Source: an uncultured Erysipelotrichaceae bacterium
GTDB lineage: Bacteria; Bacillota_I; Bacilli_A; RFN20; CAG-826
Direction: 5' to 3'
Assembly (NCBI GenBank): GCA_947303755.1
Contig: CAMYZF010000002.1
Span: 1-47,224, forward strand
DNA length: 47,224 bases
The notes beneath the pieces are model-generated. The model was not told the DNA's origin. It ran no database searches and saw only the letters and a list, made by a program, of their open reading frames with translations. The position numbers and the translations under genes are program-made. Positions 1-8,300 of the stretch are shown here, one piece after another; position 1 is the stretch's first letter, and the number at the start of each line of letters is the position of its first letter.

Positions 1-405
1 GGAAGAGGCTATGACTATTATTTATCATTAGAAGCTTCATTAAAACTCAAAGAAATAAGTTATATCCATTCTGAAGCTATTGCGGGCGGAGAACTTAAAC
101 ACGGGCCAATCGCTTTGATTGAAAACGACACCCCAGTAATTGTTTTTATCACAGATAATGTGACCGCTAGTAGCATGAGAGGAAATATCGAAGAAGTTAA
201 ATCTAGAGGCGCTAGAGTGTTCGTTATTTCCACCAAAAAATTATCTAAAGACACAGACACAATTGTGATTGATCAATATCCAAATTATTTATCTAGCATC
301 ATTGTCTCTACAGTCGCCTTCTATTTAGCATATTACACATCTTTATCCAAAGGATACAGTGTTGATAAGCCGCGTAACCTTGCGAAAAGCGTTACGGTTG
401 AATAA
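1..405 (+). CDS. glmS: GlmS C-terminal part (5'-truncated by window edge)
   Basis: Glutamine-fructose-6-phosphate aminotransferase makes glucosamine-6-phosphate for cell wall precursors. Only the last 134 codons are present, read in frame from base 1. They belong to the second SIS (sugar isomerase) domain: the segment EAIAGGELKHGP carries the conserved ELKHGP signature with the catalytic Glu, and the protein ends in the family's typical KSVTVE. The glmS ribozyme or promoter, if any, lies outside the window. A strong terminator follows, so the gene ends its transcript. Confidence 0.93.
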   Translation, partial: GRGYDYYLSLEASLKLKEISYIHSEAIAGGELKHGPIALIENDTPVIVFITDNVTASSMRGNIEEVKSRGARVFVISTKKLSKDTDTIVIDQYPNYLSSIIVSTVAFYLAYYTSLSKGYSVDKPRNLAKSVTVE

Positions 406-413
406 ATTTAAAT

Positions 414-445
414 CCCTCGATATGAAAGTGTTGAGGGTTTTTTCT
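414..445 (+). terminator. Terminator after glmS
   Basis: Stem CCCTCGA (414-420) with TTGAGGG (431-437, one G-U pair), a 10-nt loop, then six T from 438. Confidence 0.85.
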
Positions 446-489
446 TATTTGTTTCTAAACAGAAACCAGTGATGTCTCCTAGTATCAAA

Positions 490-541
490 AAATAAAAAAC
501 TGCCCCGATGAACCTATTCAGTTCCACTTACCGGTTGCAGC
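490..541 (-). ncRNA. Candidate 50-nt minus-strand small RNA
   Basis: On the minus strand a near-consensus promoter (TTGACA at 576-571, 17-bp spacer, TTTAAT at 553-548) predicts a start near 541. The RNA would be little more than one rod-like hairpin: CTGC/GCAG (540-537 with 503-500), CCG/CGG, then an interrupted inner helix, followed at once by a U-rich tail (complement of the A-run 487-499). No ORF fits in it. I could not match it to 6S, SRP, tmRNA or RNase P. Unproven; it could act on a plus-strand transcript crossing the same region. Confidence 0.4.
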
Positions 542-606
542 ATCATTATTAAATCAAACAACTACAGTTGTGTCAATAAGTTATTGAGTTACTAGTAACT
601 TCAAGT

Positions 607-630
607 AGATACCCTAATGTATCTTTTTAT
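607..630 (+). terminator. Terminator-like hairpin on plus strand
   Basis: AGATAC (607-612), six-base loop, GTATCT (619-624), then TTTTTATTTT. It has no gene immediately before it, so some plus-strand transcript through 446-606 is implied. That stretch has no convincing ORF; it also holds small inverted repeats such as GTTACTAGTAAC near 588-599. Confidence 0.5.
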
Positions 631-698
631 TTTGGTCTAGGTAGAGTAAGGCGACGTGTGGATTAAACAAAATTGATGCGAACAAAATTACACATTTG

Positions 699-704
699 TA
701 TAAT
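699..704 (+). promoter_or_regulatory. -10 box just upstream of the DtxR-family gene
   Basis: TATAAT 10 bases before ATG 715. No convincing -35 at 17 bp; a TTGATG at 673 is 20 bp away. The predicted RNA start (about 711) leaves at most a 4-base leader and no Shine-Dalgarno. Confidence 0.55.
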
Positions 705-714
705 TTATTTACGT

Positions 715-1077
715 ATGAAGCGACTAGAGTCACAAGAAGATTATTTAGAAAAGATTTTGCAGATCTCTCAAAGAAAAGAAAACGTCCATGCGATCGATAT
801 TGCTCGTGAGATGAATTTTTCTAAACCTTCTGTTTCAGTGGCGATGAATAAATTAAAAGAAGCAGGCTTTATTGTTATTAATAATAAAGACGAGATCATT
901 CTTACTGAAAAAGGTAAAGCGATCGCTGAAAAGACTTTAGAAAAGCATCTTATCTTAACTGATATCTTAGTGTCCATCGGTGTCGATAAGAAAGTCGCGA
1001 CGGAAGATGCTTGTAAATTAGAACACGATATTTCTGATGAGACTTGGTTAGCGATTAAAAGTCACGTTAAGAAATAA
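715..1077 (+). CDS. DtxR/MntR-family metal-dependent repressor
   Basis: A 120-residue transcription regulator expected to sense Fe(II) or Mn(II) and repress uptake genes. Residues 1-65 form the winged helix (helix SKPSVSVAMNKL), the rest is the dimerisation domain. Residues matching the MntR metal ligands are D9, E12, H78, E103 and H104 (MntR D8, E11, H77, E102, H103), but MntR E99 is C100, as in DtxR. The SH3 third domain of DtxR is missing, as in MntR. I start at ATG 715; the longer reading from TTG 673 runs through the TATAAT box at 699-704. The gene precedes the feo unit, whose promoter is flanked by two matching palindromes, so it is the likely feo regulator (inference). Confidence 0.85.
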   Translation: MKRLESQEDYLEKILQISQRKENVHAIDIAREMNFSKPSVSVAMNKLKEAGFIVINNKDEIILTEKGKAIAEKTLEKHLILTDILVSIGVDKKVATEDACKLEHDISDETWLAIKSHVKK

Positions 1078-1100
1078 TAATATTTATTTAATAAAGATAT

Positions 1101-1127
1101 AAGAGTTAGTTATTGCTAACTTTTTCT
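1101..1127 (+). terminator. Terminator of the regulator gene, also a possible operator
   Basis: AGTTAG (1104-1109), loop TTATTG, CTAACT (1116-1121), then TTTTCTTT. The stem contains the same GTTAG-N6-CTAAC palindrome found downstream of the feo -10 box, so the element may serve both as terminator and as repressor site. Confidence 0.65.
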
Positions 1128-1154
1128 TTACACATTCATACACAGGTATATAAT
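1127..1154 (+). promoter_or_regulatory. feo promoter
   Basis: TTTACA (1127-1132), 16-bp spacer, TATAAT (1149-1154). A normal AGGAGG (1185-1190) serves the first feoA. Confidence 0.75.
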
Positions 1155-1161
1155 TATTGTG

Positions 1162-1177
1162 GTTAGTCAAAACTAAC
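1162..1177. promoter_or_regulatory. Palindromic operator at the feo start site
   Basis: GTTAG-N6-CTAAC (1162-1177), lying on the expected transcription start. The identical geometry occurs at 1105-1120 just before the -35 box. The half-site resembles the DtxR/IdeR box half GGTTAG, with wider spacing. Confidence 0.6.
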
Positions 1178-1198
1178 TAATAATAGGAGGAAGAGTTT

Positions 1199-1411
1199 AT
1201 GCCGATTGGATTAGCTCCTGTAAATACTCAAATGAAGGTGGTGAAGATACTCACCGATGAAAAAACTAAGAAACATCTTGCTAGTCTTGGTATTTTAGTG
1301 AACTCTTTCGTAACTGTTATTTCCTCTGTAAACGGTGGTGCTGTCATCGCCGTTAAAGAAGGAAGGCTAGCGCTTGATCGAAGTATTGCTAGCAAAATTC
1401 TAGTTGCGTAG
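1199..1411 (+). CDS. feoA: FeoA-like protein 1
   Basis: A 70-residue cytoplasmic SH3-like FeoA-domain protein, expected to assist the ferrous iron transporter FeoB. Sequence blocks typical of the fold are the Pro-Leu-rich start (MPIGLAPVN), a central LASLGIL turn, and a C-terminal strand region with Gly-Gly and an ALDRSIASKI end. It is more divergent than the second copy. A strong AGGAGG eight bases before ATG fixes the start. First gene of an operon of four; 14 bases separate it from the second feoA. Confidence 0.8.
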   Translation: MPIGLAPVNTQMKVVKILTDEKTKKHLASLGILVNSFVTVISSVNGGAVIAVKEGRLALDRSIASKILVA

Positions 1412-1425
1412 AAAGGAAGGAATTT

Positions 1426-1662
1426 ATGCTTAAAAGACTAGATGAATTTGTCATAGGCGAGACTGGCCTAATTAAGAAAGTAGAAGGTGAAGGTCGCCTT
1501 CGTAGAAGACTGTTTGATATGGGAGTGACTCCAGGAGCAACAGTTTATCTACGTAAAAAAGCTCCCTTAGGAGATCCTATTGAAGTCACGATTAGAGGCT
1601 ACGAATTAACACTTCGTAAAAGCGAAGCAGTATTAGTGCTTCTAGAAGTGGAGGACCGTTAA
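1426..1662 (+). CDS. feoA: FeoA-like protein 2
   Basis: A 78-residue canonical FeoA protein. The RRRLFDMGVTPGATVYL block and the later IEVTIRGYELTLRKSEA block are the family hallmarks (loop plus strand of the SH3-like barrel). It probably binds the cytoplasmic G-domain of FeoB. Preceded by AAGGAAGGA. Two FeoA copies before FeoB is a common Firmicutes arrangement; the second ends one base before FeoB begins, which suggests translational coupling. Confidence 0.92.
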   Translation: MLKRLDEFVIGETGLIKKVEGEGRLRRRLFDMGVTPGATVYLRKKAPLGDPIEVTIRGYELTLRKSEAVLVLLEVEDR

Positions 1663-1663
1663 G

Positions 1664-3979
1664 ATGAAACGTTTCGCTCTAGCGGGCAATCCAAACTGTG
1701 GTAAAACCACATTATTTAATAACTTAACAGGATCCACGGCGCACGTTGGTAACTGGCCTGGTGTCACTGTTGAAAAGAAAGATGGTGTCTATAAGAAACT
1801 TAGTGAGCCAATCGCGATTATTGACTTACCAGGTATTTATTCTTTGAGCCCATATACAAGCGAAGAAGTAATTTCAAGAAATTACATTCTCGATGAAAAA
1901 CCAGATTGCGTCATTAACATCGTTGACGCGACCAACTTAGAAAGAAACCTCTATTTAACCACCCAATTACTAGAAATCGATGTTCCAGTCGTTGTCGCGG
2001 TTAATATGATGGACGTCTTAGAAAAAGCTGGTGACAGTTTAGATGAAAAGATTTTAGAAGAAAAACTTGGTGTTCCGGTTGTTAAAATCTCCGCTTTAGA
2101 AGAATCAAATCTCAAAGAACTCATGGAAGTTGCTTTTAAAGCAAGTCAAAAATCTAGACAAGGAGATTCTATCCTTTACAACAAAGATTTGAATCATCTT
2201 ATTGGAGATGTCACCATCGCTTTTAAAGGCAAAAAGGTTGATAATCCACTTTTCCATGCGATTAAACTCGTTGAAAACGATGAGATTGAAACTAAGATGC
2301 ATGAAGATCTTTTACCTATGGTAGAAGATTTTAAGAAAACCTTTAAAGATGAAACCTTTGGAGATGATATCGAAGCGATTATCGCCGATGAAAGATATAA
2401 CTTTATTTCTAAAAACTTCTCCAAGGCTATTACAAAACACGAAGTAGAAGTTAACAAAGTTAAGGAAAACAAATCAGACCGTATCGACAAGGTTTTAACT
2501 CATAAGATATTTGGTCTAATTATCTTTGCGGCGATTCTCTTCTTAGTGTTCCACTTTACATTCTCCGAAAACCTTTTCTTCTTAAAAGGAGTGTTTGAGG
2601 CTAATGAAGTCGCTCCATGTTTTGAAGGAAGCATCTACGAAGGACTATTCTGGACGGATGCTGGTATTAACTCACCAGGTGTTATCTTGTTTAACTTCTT
2701 TGATATGTCCTTCTCAGGCATTATTGACGCGACTAGCGCGGCGATGGAAGCGGGCTTAGGCGAAGGACATTGGCTAACCGGCTTTGTTTGCGATGATGTC
2801 CTCACCGGCTTATTCGCAATCCTCGGATTTTTACCGCAAATCCTCGTTCTTTTCCTCTTCTTCTCGATTATGGAAGATACAGGATACATGGCTCGTGTTG
2901 CCTTTATCTTGGATAGGATCTTTAGAAAATTTGGCTTATCCGGAAGAGCCTTTATCCCAATGATTATGGGTTTTGGTTGTTCCGTTCCTGCTATGATTAA
3001 CACTCGTACCCTCGCAGATGAAAATGAAAAAATCTCTACAATTAGAGTTATTCCGTTTTTCTCTTGTGGCGCTAAGCTTCCAATCTTAGTCGCTATCGCC
3101 GGTGGTGTATGCGAAGTATTTGGCTTTGCTCATGTCGATTTGATCACTTATTCGATGTATGTCTTAGGTATCGTTACCGCCATTGTGGCAGTCTTGCTTC
3201 TTAGACACACAACCCTTAAAGGCGAAGCCGCTCCATTTATAATGGAACTTCCACAATATCACTGGCCACAATTCAAATCTTTGATGATTCACTTATGGGA
3301 TAAGACCAAACACTTTGTTAAGAAAGCTTTCACAATTATCCTAGCCTCCACAATCGTGATTTGGTTCTTATCTAACTTCGGTTGGAATTGGCATATGGTT
3401 GATGATATGCAAGATTCAATTCTTGCTTCCATTGGCATGTTTATTCAACCAATATTTACTCCTCTTGGTTTTGGTTCACAACTTACGGCGATTGGCTGGG
3501 TATTTGCAGTTGCTGCTATTACTGGCCTTATCGCTAAAGAAAACGTCATTGCCACATTTATCACTTTAGGTGCTGTTGCAGTTGCTTATCTTAATAGTGG
3601 AGCAGTTGATCCAGAAATCCTTGCCGCTATTGAAGCGGATGAAGAGGGTGTTTCTGCAACTGTGCAAATGATTCAGGCAACTGGTATTACCTGGCAAGGT
3701 TGTATTTCCTTTATTGCCTTTAATATGCTTACCATTCCTTGCTTTGCTGCTTGTGCTACCGCCAAAGGCGAACTTAAGAAAGGTACATTTAAATTCACTT
3801 TAGCCTTCTGGATTATTGCCTCCTTCTTAGGAGCAGGATTTACCTATGCCTTCTTATCATGCTTTAGCTTAGAGACTTTAGCGTGGGCAATCCCAGTAAC
3901 CATCGCTTTAGTGGTGGCCCTTGTGATCACATTCATTACTATCTTTCGTCTGGAAAAGAAAAGAACTTTAGGAGCCTAA
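1664..3979 (+). CDS. feoB: Ferrous iron transporter FeoB
   Basis: A 771-residue inner-membrane Fe(II) importer. The N-terminal G-domain has G1 GNPNCGKTT (residues 8-16), G3 DLPG, G4 NMMD and a SAL G5; a helical GDI-like region follows to about residue 270. The rest is membrane: two Gate (nucleoside-recognition-like) domains with signature stretches such as GYMARVAFILDR, GFGCSVPA and a later GLIAKENVIAT. Cysteines in the FGCSVPA and FSCGAKLP segments sit in the permeation core. Full family length, no frameshift. Supplies iron for the Fe-S-rich hydrogenase encoded downstream in the window. Confidence 0.97.
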   Translation: MKRFALAGNPNCGKTTLFNNLTGSTAHVGNWPGVTVEKKDGVYKKLSEPIAIIDLPGIYSLSPYTSEEVISRNYILDEKPDCVINIVDATNLERNLYLTTQLLEIDVPVVVAVNMMDVLEKAGDSLDEKILEEKLGVPVVKISALEESNLKELMEVAFKASQKSRQGDSILYNKDLNHLIGDVTIAFKGKKVDNPLFHAIKLVENDEIETKMHEDLLPMVEDFKKTFKDETFGDDIEAIIADERYNFISKNFSKAITKHEVEVNKVKENKSDRIDKVLTHKIFGLIIFAAILFLVFHFTFSENLFFLKGVFEANEVAPCFEGSIYEGLFWTDAGINSPGVILFNFFDMSFSGIIDATSAAMEAGLGEGHWLTGFVCDDVLTGLFAILGFLPQILVLFLFFSIMEDTGYMARVAFILDRIFRKFGLSGRAFIPMIMGFGCSVPAMINTRTLADENEKISTIRVIPFFSCGAKLPILVAIAGGVCEVFGFAHVDLITYSMYVLGIVTAIVAVLLLRHTTLKGEAAPFIMELPQYHWPQFKSLMIHLWDKTKHFVKKAFTIILASTIVIWFLSNFGWNWHMVDDMQDSILASIGMFIQPIFTPLGFGSQLTAIGWVFAVAAITGLIAKENVIATFITLGAVAVAYLNSGAVDPEILAAIEADEEGVSATVQMIQATGITWQGCISFIAFNMLTIPCFAACATAKGELKKGTFKFTLAFWIIASFLGAGFTYAFLSCFSLETLAWAIPVTIALVVALVITFITIFRLEKKRTLGA

Positions 3980-3982
3980 ACT

Positions 3983-4177
3983 ATGTTTAATAATCCGCAA
4001 ACACTTTGGATTGAAATACTAGTTGTTGCACTAGTAGTGGTTTTCCTCGCATTTGTTATTGGTAGATATATCTATCGAAAAGCTCATCATCTTCCAACAG
4101 GTGAATGCGAATGTTGTCATAGTCATAAATCAAATTTGGTTAAACAATATAACAAAGCTTACAAAAAAGATAAATAA
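3983..4177 (+). CDS. FeoB-associated Cys-rich membrane protein
   Basis: A 64-residue peptide with one N-terminal membrane helix (about residues 9-30), then a short tail with GECECCHSHK and a Lys-rich end. Small Cys-rich membrane proteins of this type commonly follow feoB in Firmicutes; their role in iron transport is not established. Starts three bases after feoB and is the last gene of the operon. The CECC block recurs in the SHOCT protein at 21003-21461. Confidence 0.8.
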   Translation: MFNNPQTLWIEILVVALVVVFLAFVIGRYIYRKAHHLPTGECECCHSHKSNLVKQYNKAYKKDK

Positions 4178-4184
4178 ATGAATT

Positions 4185-4211
4185 GGGTGGTTCTGCCACC
4201 CTTTCTTTTTT
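4185..4211 (+). terminator. Terminator of the feo operon
   Basis: GGGTGG (4185-4190), loop TTCTG, CCACCC (4196-4201), then TTTCTTTTTT. Confidence 0.9.
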
Positions 4212-4238
4212 GCTTATGTTTCGTTTTTTCAGTATAAT
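4210..4238 (+). promoter_or_regulatory. Promoter of the lipoprotein gene
   Basis: TTGCTT (4210-4215), 17-bp spacer, TATAAT (4233-4238). It begins inside the T-tract of the feo terminator. Confidence 0.7.
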
Positions 4239-4269
4239 GAACTCAGTCGTTCAAAATAAGGAGAAATTT

Positions 4270-5166
4270 ATGAAAAGTAAATTGCTAATTTTGTCGTTGG
4301 CGTCAACCGCACTTCTTTGCTCGTGTATGGGCAAATCATCTAAAGGTGGCAAAGCTTCTCATAAGAAGATCACTAAAGAACAAGCTGCCGCGGTTGTTGA
4401 AGATTTAAAACAAAAACGTGTCAGTTTAGAGAATGTTAATAAGTTCGCTTTTAAATCAAAATCATTCCTATCAATAGATGGTTCTGTCACTATTAACGAT
4501 CTAAAACTCGAACTTGGATCAAATTATAACTCGGAAATTCTTGCCGAGGTTTCTCAACCAGATTATTGGGTTCACGTTAAAACTGATGCAAAATACGGGG
4601 ACGAACCATACAATCAAGAAACTTATGAATATGTCAAAGATAACAAATTTTATTCAGCCGATAACCTAGGAGGAGACAAAGAATATATCGTTTCTTCTGG
4701 AAGCGCAGTTGAGAGCTTTAAATCAAGCGTCGATGAAATTGTTGAATCTATCAACATAGTTGAAGAAAGTGCCTTTGCTTATTTAACAAGCGGAGACTCC
4801 TTTGATGTCAACGGTTCATATACATTCACCTTGACATATTACTCTGATGGTAATGGCGATTTAACCGTTAAAGGACACGCTCCACTTAATTATTCTGGTG
4901 AGAGTAGCGGTGTAACACTTACTTACAAAGGAACAGCAGATTTGATTTTTGTTTGGAATGATTATTGTTTTTCAAACGCATCAATTGATTTTGACTACAA
5001 AGTCACAACCTCAAATAATGAAAGTGTGAAAGTCAAAATGAGCGAAGAATATACTGTTGGTTCCTCTGTCAATGTTACTTATCCAAATCTAAGTGAATAC
5101 ACTGAAAAGACATCGCCAGTAGGTTCGATTACATCGGATACTTCTGATACAGTATATCCCGATTAA
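4270..5166 (+). CDS. Predicted lipoprotein of unknown function
   Basis: A 298-residue protein with a short charged start, a hydrophobic segment and a lipobox-like LCSC; Cys19 would be lipidated and anchored outside the membrane. The mature part begins with a Gly/Ser/Lys-rich linker, then a helical stretch and long beta-rich sequence ending in a Ser/Thr/Pro-rich tail. I recognise no family. Start at ATG 4270 because AAGGAG lies at 4258-4263; the longer reading frame from 4183 runs through the feo terminator and the promoter. Single-gene unit. Confidence 0.8.
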   Translation: MKSKLLILSLASTALLCSCMGKSSKGGKASHKKITKEQAAAVVEDLKQKRVSLENVNKFAFKSKSFLSIDGSVTINDLKLELGSNYNSEILAEVSQPDYWVHVKTDAKYGDEPYNQETYEYVKDNKFYSADNLGGDKEYIVSSGSAVESFKSSVDEIVESINIVEESAFAYLTSGDSFDVNGSYTFTLTYYSDGNGDLTVKGHAPLNYSGESSGVTLTYKGTADLIFVWNDYCFSNASIDFDYKVTTSNNESVKVKMSEEYTVGSSVNVTYPNLSEYTEKTSPVGSITSDTSDTVYPD

Positions 5167-5185
5167 ACAAAATCCACTTAGAATA

Positions 5186-5212
5186 GGCGCGATTAAGTCG
5201 CGTCTTTTCTTT
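5186..5212 (+). terminator. Terminator of the lipoprotein gene
   Basis: GGCGCGA (5186-5192), loop TTAAG, TCGCGTC (5198-5204, one G-U), then TTTTCTTT. Confidence 0.85.
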
Positions 5213-5266
5213 ATTTAAAAAGAATCGATGAATTGTTATTTTTTCATCGTTTGGCTTATTTGTTTA

Positions 5267-5295
5267 TTTAACTATTTAAGTTAATGCAATATAAT
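5267..5295 (+). promoter_or_regulatory. Promoter of the large surface protein
   Basis: TTTAAC (5267-5272), 17-bp spacer, TATAAT (5290-5295), giving a leader of about 92 bases. Confidence 0.7.
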
Positions 5296-5346
5296 AGAGT
5301 CGTACATTAGATAGAAAGACGAAAACATTAATGCGCAAAAGGTTTC

Positions 5347-5379
5347 CTTCTTTCTACAAGAAAATGTATAGAAAGGAAG
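5347..5379 (+). promoter_or_regulatory. Leader hairpin covering the Shine-Dalgarno
   Basis: CTTCTTTCT (5347-5355) can pair with AGAAAGGAAG (5370-5379) with one bulged G; ACA/TGT may extend it inward. The 3' arm is the only ribosome-binding sequence before ATG 5394, so folding would hide it. Confidence 0.45.
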
Positions 5380-5393
5380 TTTAAACAGAAAAT

Positions 5394-8300
5394 ATGAAAT
5401 TATTTTCAAAAATTACCACTGCAATCGTTGGTATTGCTTTAGCAGCCGGTGTAGGTGTAGCTGCTAGTGGTAATAAAGCAAAAGCCGCTAACGCTGCTGA
5501 AGTTTTGTCGTACAAGCTAGACTTTGCTGCTAATAGCACAGACACAGATAATAATGCCGCTTTAGGTACAAATGTTGCCGATTATTTCGTTGCCGGTGCA
5601 GATTACGTCTCTAGTTTGGCCTCTTCTAAAGTTTATTTAGGTAAGAGTTCAATGAACGGTCTTAAATTTGGTTCCAGTAGTGTTAAAGGAACGTTAACAT
5701 TAACCTTAGCGAGTAGCGGCCAAGTTAAAGCAACCAAAATTAGATTAGCTTTAGCTATGTATGATAGCGGCCAAAAGGTTAAGGTTTCAATTAACAGTGC
5801 TTCGTCTGGAACAGGTTATAGTTTGTTAGAACCAACAACCAGCTTAGCTGATTATGATGTTGCTTGGGATGGTGCTACTAATTTATCAACCATCAACATT
5901 GAATCAAACGTTGCGAGCAAATGCCGTTTCTATCTTGACTACATCGAAGTTTATGTTGATGATGGTGGTGGCTCTTGCGATCATAACTGGGTCGCTGGTA
6001 CAGTTCATAACCCAACATGTACTGAAGAAGGATACACTGAATACCAATGCTCGTTATGCGGTGAAACAAAACATGACAACGTGACCGCGGCTTTAGGACA
6101 TGATTTCGGTAACTGGGAAGTTACAACTGAACCTACATGTACAGAACCAGGAAGCCAAACACGCGTTTGCTCTAGAGATTCTAGCCATGTTGAGGTTGAG
6201 CCAATTGCTGCATTAGGACACAACTTCGTCGATGGCATTTGCACCGTTTGTGGTGCAGAACAACCAAGCGAAGTTACTGTTGGTTATGTCTTCAGTGAAC
6301 ATTATTCTGCTGATACTGAAATCGACGGCGTAACAATTGCTGCTGATAGTAATGTGAGTTTTGTTTTCGCCAAGCGCGAAGGCGGAAATGCCACAAAGTA
6401 TTACGCTAATGGTACAGCTGCGCGTTGGTATGGCGGCGGGACATTTACCGTTAGTTCGACTGCCGGTAATATTTTGTCAATTGATGTTGTCTATTCCAGG
6501 CACGACAATGCCGTAACTGTGGATGTTGGTAGTTATTCTGATATCTCGAGCGCGTCCGGAACTGGTACTTGGACAGGAGAATCATCTGCTGTTGTCTTTA
6601 CACAAGCTGGTACCACAGGGCACGACAGAATTAGCTCGTTATCCATTACTTATGACGGAGGAAGCACTCCTCCGACACCAGTTTGCACCCACAACTGGGT
6701 AGCAGGCACAGTCCATAATCCAACATGTACTGAACAAGGTTATACCGAATATGAATGTTCATTATGCGGCGAAACAAAACATGATGATTTTGTTGCCGCT
6801 TTAGGCCATGACTATGGTGAATGGCAAACATTAACTGAACCAACATGTACAGAACCTGGAAGCAAACAACATGTTTGTAAGAACGATTCTAGCCATGTTG
6901 AAGTTGAAGAAATTCCTGCATTAGGACATAACTTTGTTGATGGTGTTTGTACTGTTTGTGGAGCCGAAGAAGGAAGCGAAACAACTATTTCATTAGACTT
7001 TAGTTCGGATTCTTATGGTATTACCACAACTCAAGGAAATCAGACTTTAACTGGTGATGGCGCAACTTACGGATTTGAATTCGGTGCTGGTACCGGTACC
7101 GGAGCCAAATACAATACTGATAATAAATATGTTTTATTCGGTAAAGCTGGTGTATATTTTAGAAATACATCCGCTCCAGAAAATTCATATATTTCAGCAA
7201 TTAGCTGGACATATACAAGCGGTGTTTCTACAAACGTTCAATTAAGTTTAAGCTATGGAGAAGTAGCACTTAATGCTCAATCGTCTCCAATTACCTCTTT
7301 TGGTAAGGCGACACAAAATGGTGAAGTTAGCTTAACTCAATCAGATACTTCAAAAGCTTATTTCTTCATCTACGTTACAAATGCCTATAACTGTCAATTT
7401 AAAAATTTCTCAGTTACTTGGACTAAGAATTCTACTCCTCCAACACCAGTTACAAGTTATACTGTAACTGATAGTGTTGCTAACGGATCTTTAGATAAAG
7501 CCTCCGTTAATGAAGGAGCAACACTTACAACAACAATCACTCCTGATGCAAAATATGATCTTCCAGAATCTGTCAGCGTCACTATGGGTGGTGTTGCAAT
7601 TACAGCAGATTACACCAATGGTGTTGTCACTGTTGTAAATGTCACTGGTGATATTGAAATCACCGCTGAATGTGGCAAAACACATGGTTTGTGGGAAGAT
7701 GATCCATATACTGTTGCTGAAGCAAGGGCTGCTATTGATGCCGGTACCAACTTAAGCGGTGCTTATGTTTCTGGTATCATTTCACAAGTTGATTCTTACA
7801 ACAGTACATATCACAGTATTACATACTGGATTAGTGATGATGGTACAACAACCAATCATCTTCAAGTCTATTCTGGAAAGAATGTCGGAAATACCGATTT
7901 CTCAAAAGTTGAAGATGTTGAAGTTGGTGCTACAGTTGAAGTTACTGGAACACTCAAGAAATACAACGATACTTACGAATTCGATAAGAACAACTATCTT
8001 GTTACCTATGTTGCTCCAGTCCACGTAGATCCAGTAATTACTCTCTCTGCATACAAAGGCCACTTAGGCATGAGCGAAGTTGGACTCGAAATCACTTGTG
8101 ATTCCGAATCATTCAGTGGCACCCCAACATTTAGCGTTGAAGGAACACCTTCATACGTCAATGTTAGCGTAAGTGGTTCTACCATTACTCTTTCTCCAAA
8201 AGCTGTTGGTACTGAAACCCTTACTGTTAAAGGTGTTTATAACACCCAAGAAGCTTCAAAAGAATTCAAAGTTTGTGTGACACAACACGCTGGTAGCGCT

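Noticed and set aside
446..672. Considered as 6S, SRP, tmRNA, RNase P or a metal riboswitch
   Set aside because: None of the conserved core motifs of those RNAs could be found; only the minus-strand hairpin RNA is proposed.
673..714. TTG start giving a longer DtxR-family regulator
   Set aside because: The extension contains the TATAAT box and adds residues not typical of the family.
2105..3003. Minus-strand ORFs inside feoB and similar ones in hydB, hydA, lon and lepA
   Set aside because: Shadows of well-conserved genes with no ribosome sites or family features.
4183..4269. Upstream start for the lipoprotein
   Set aside because: It runs through the feo terminator and the promoter; the signal peptide starts at 4270 behind AAGGAG.
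5974..6974. Direct repeats considered as CRISPR or mobile repeats
   Set aside because: They are in-frame domain duplications of one protein with no spacer regularity.
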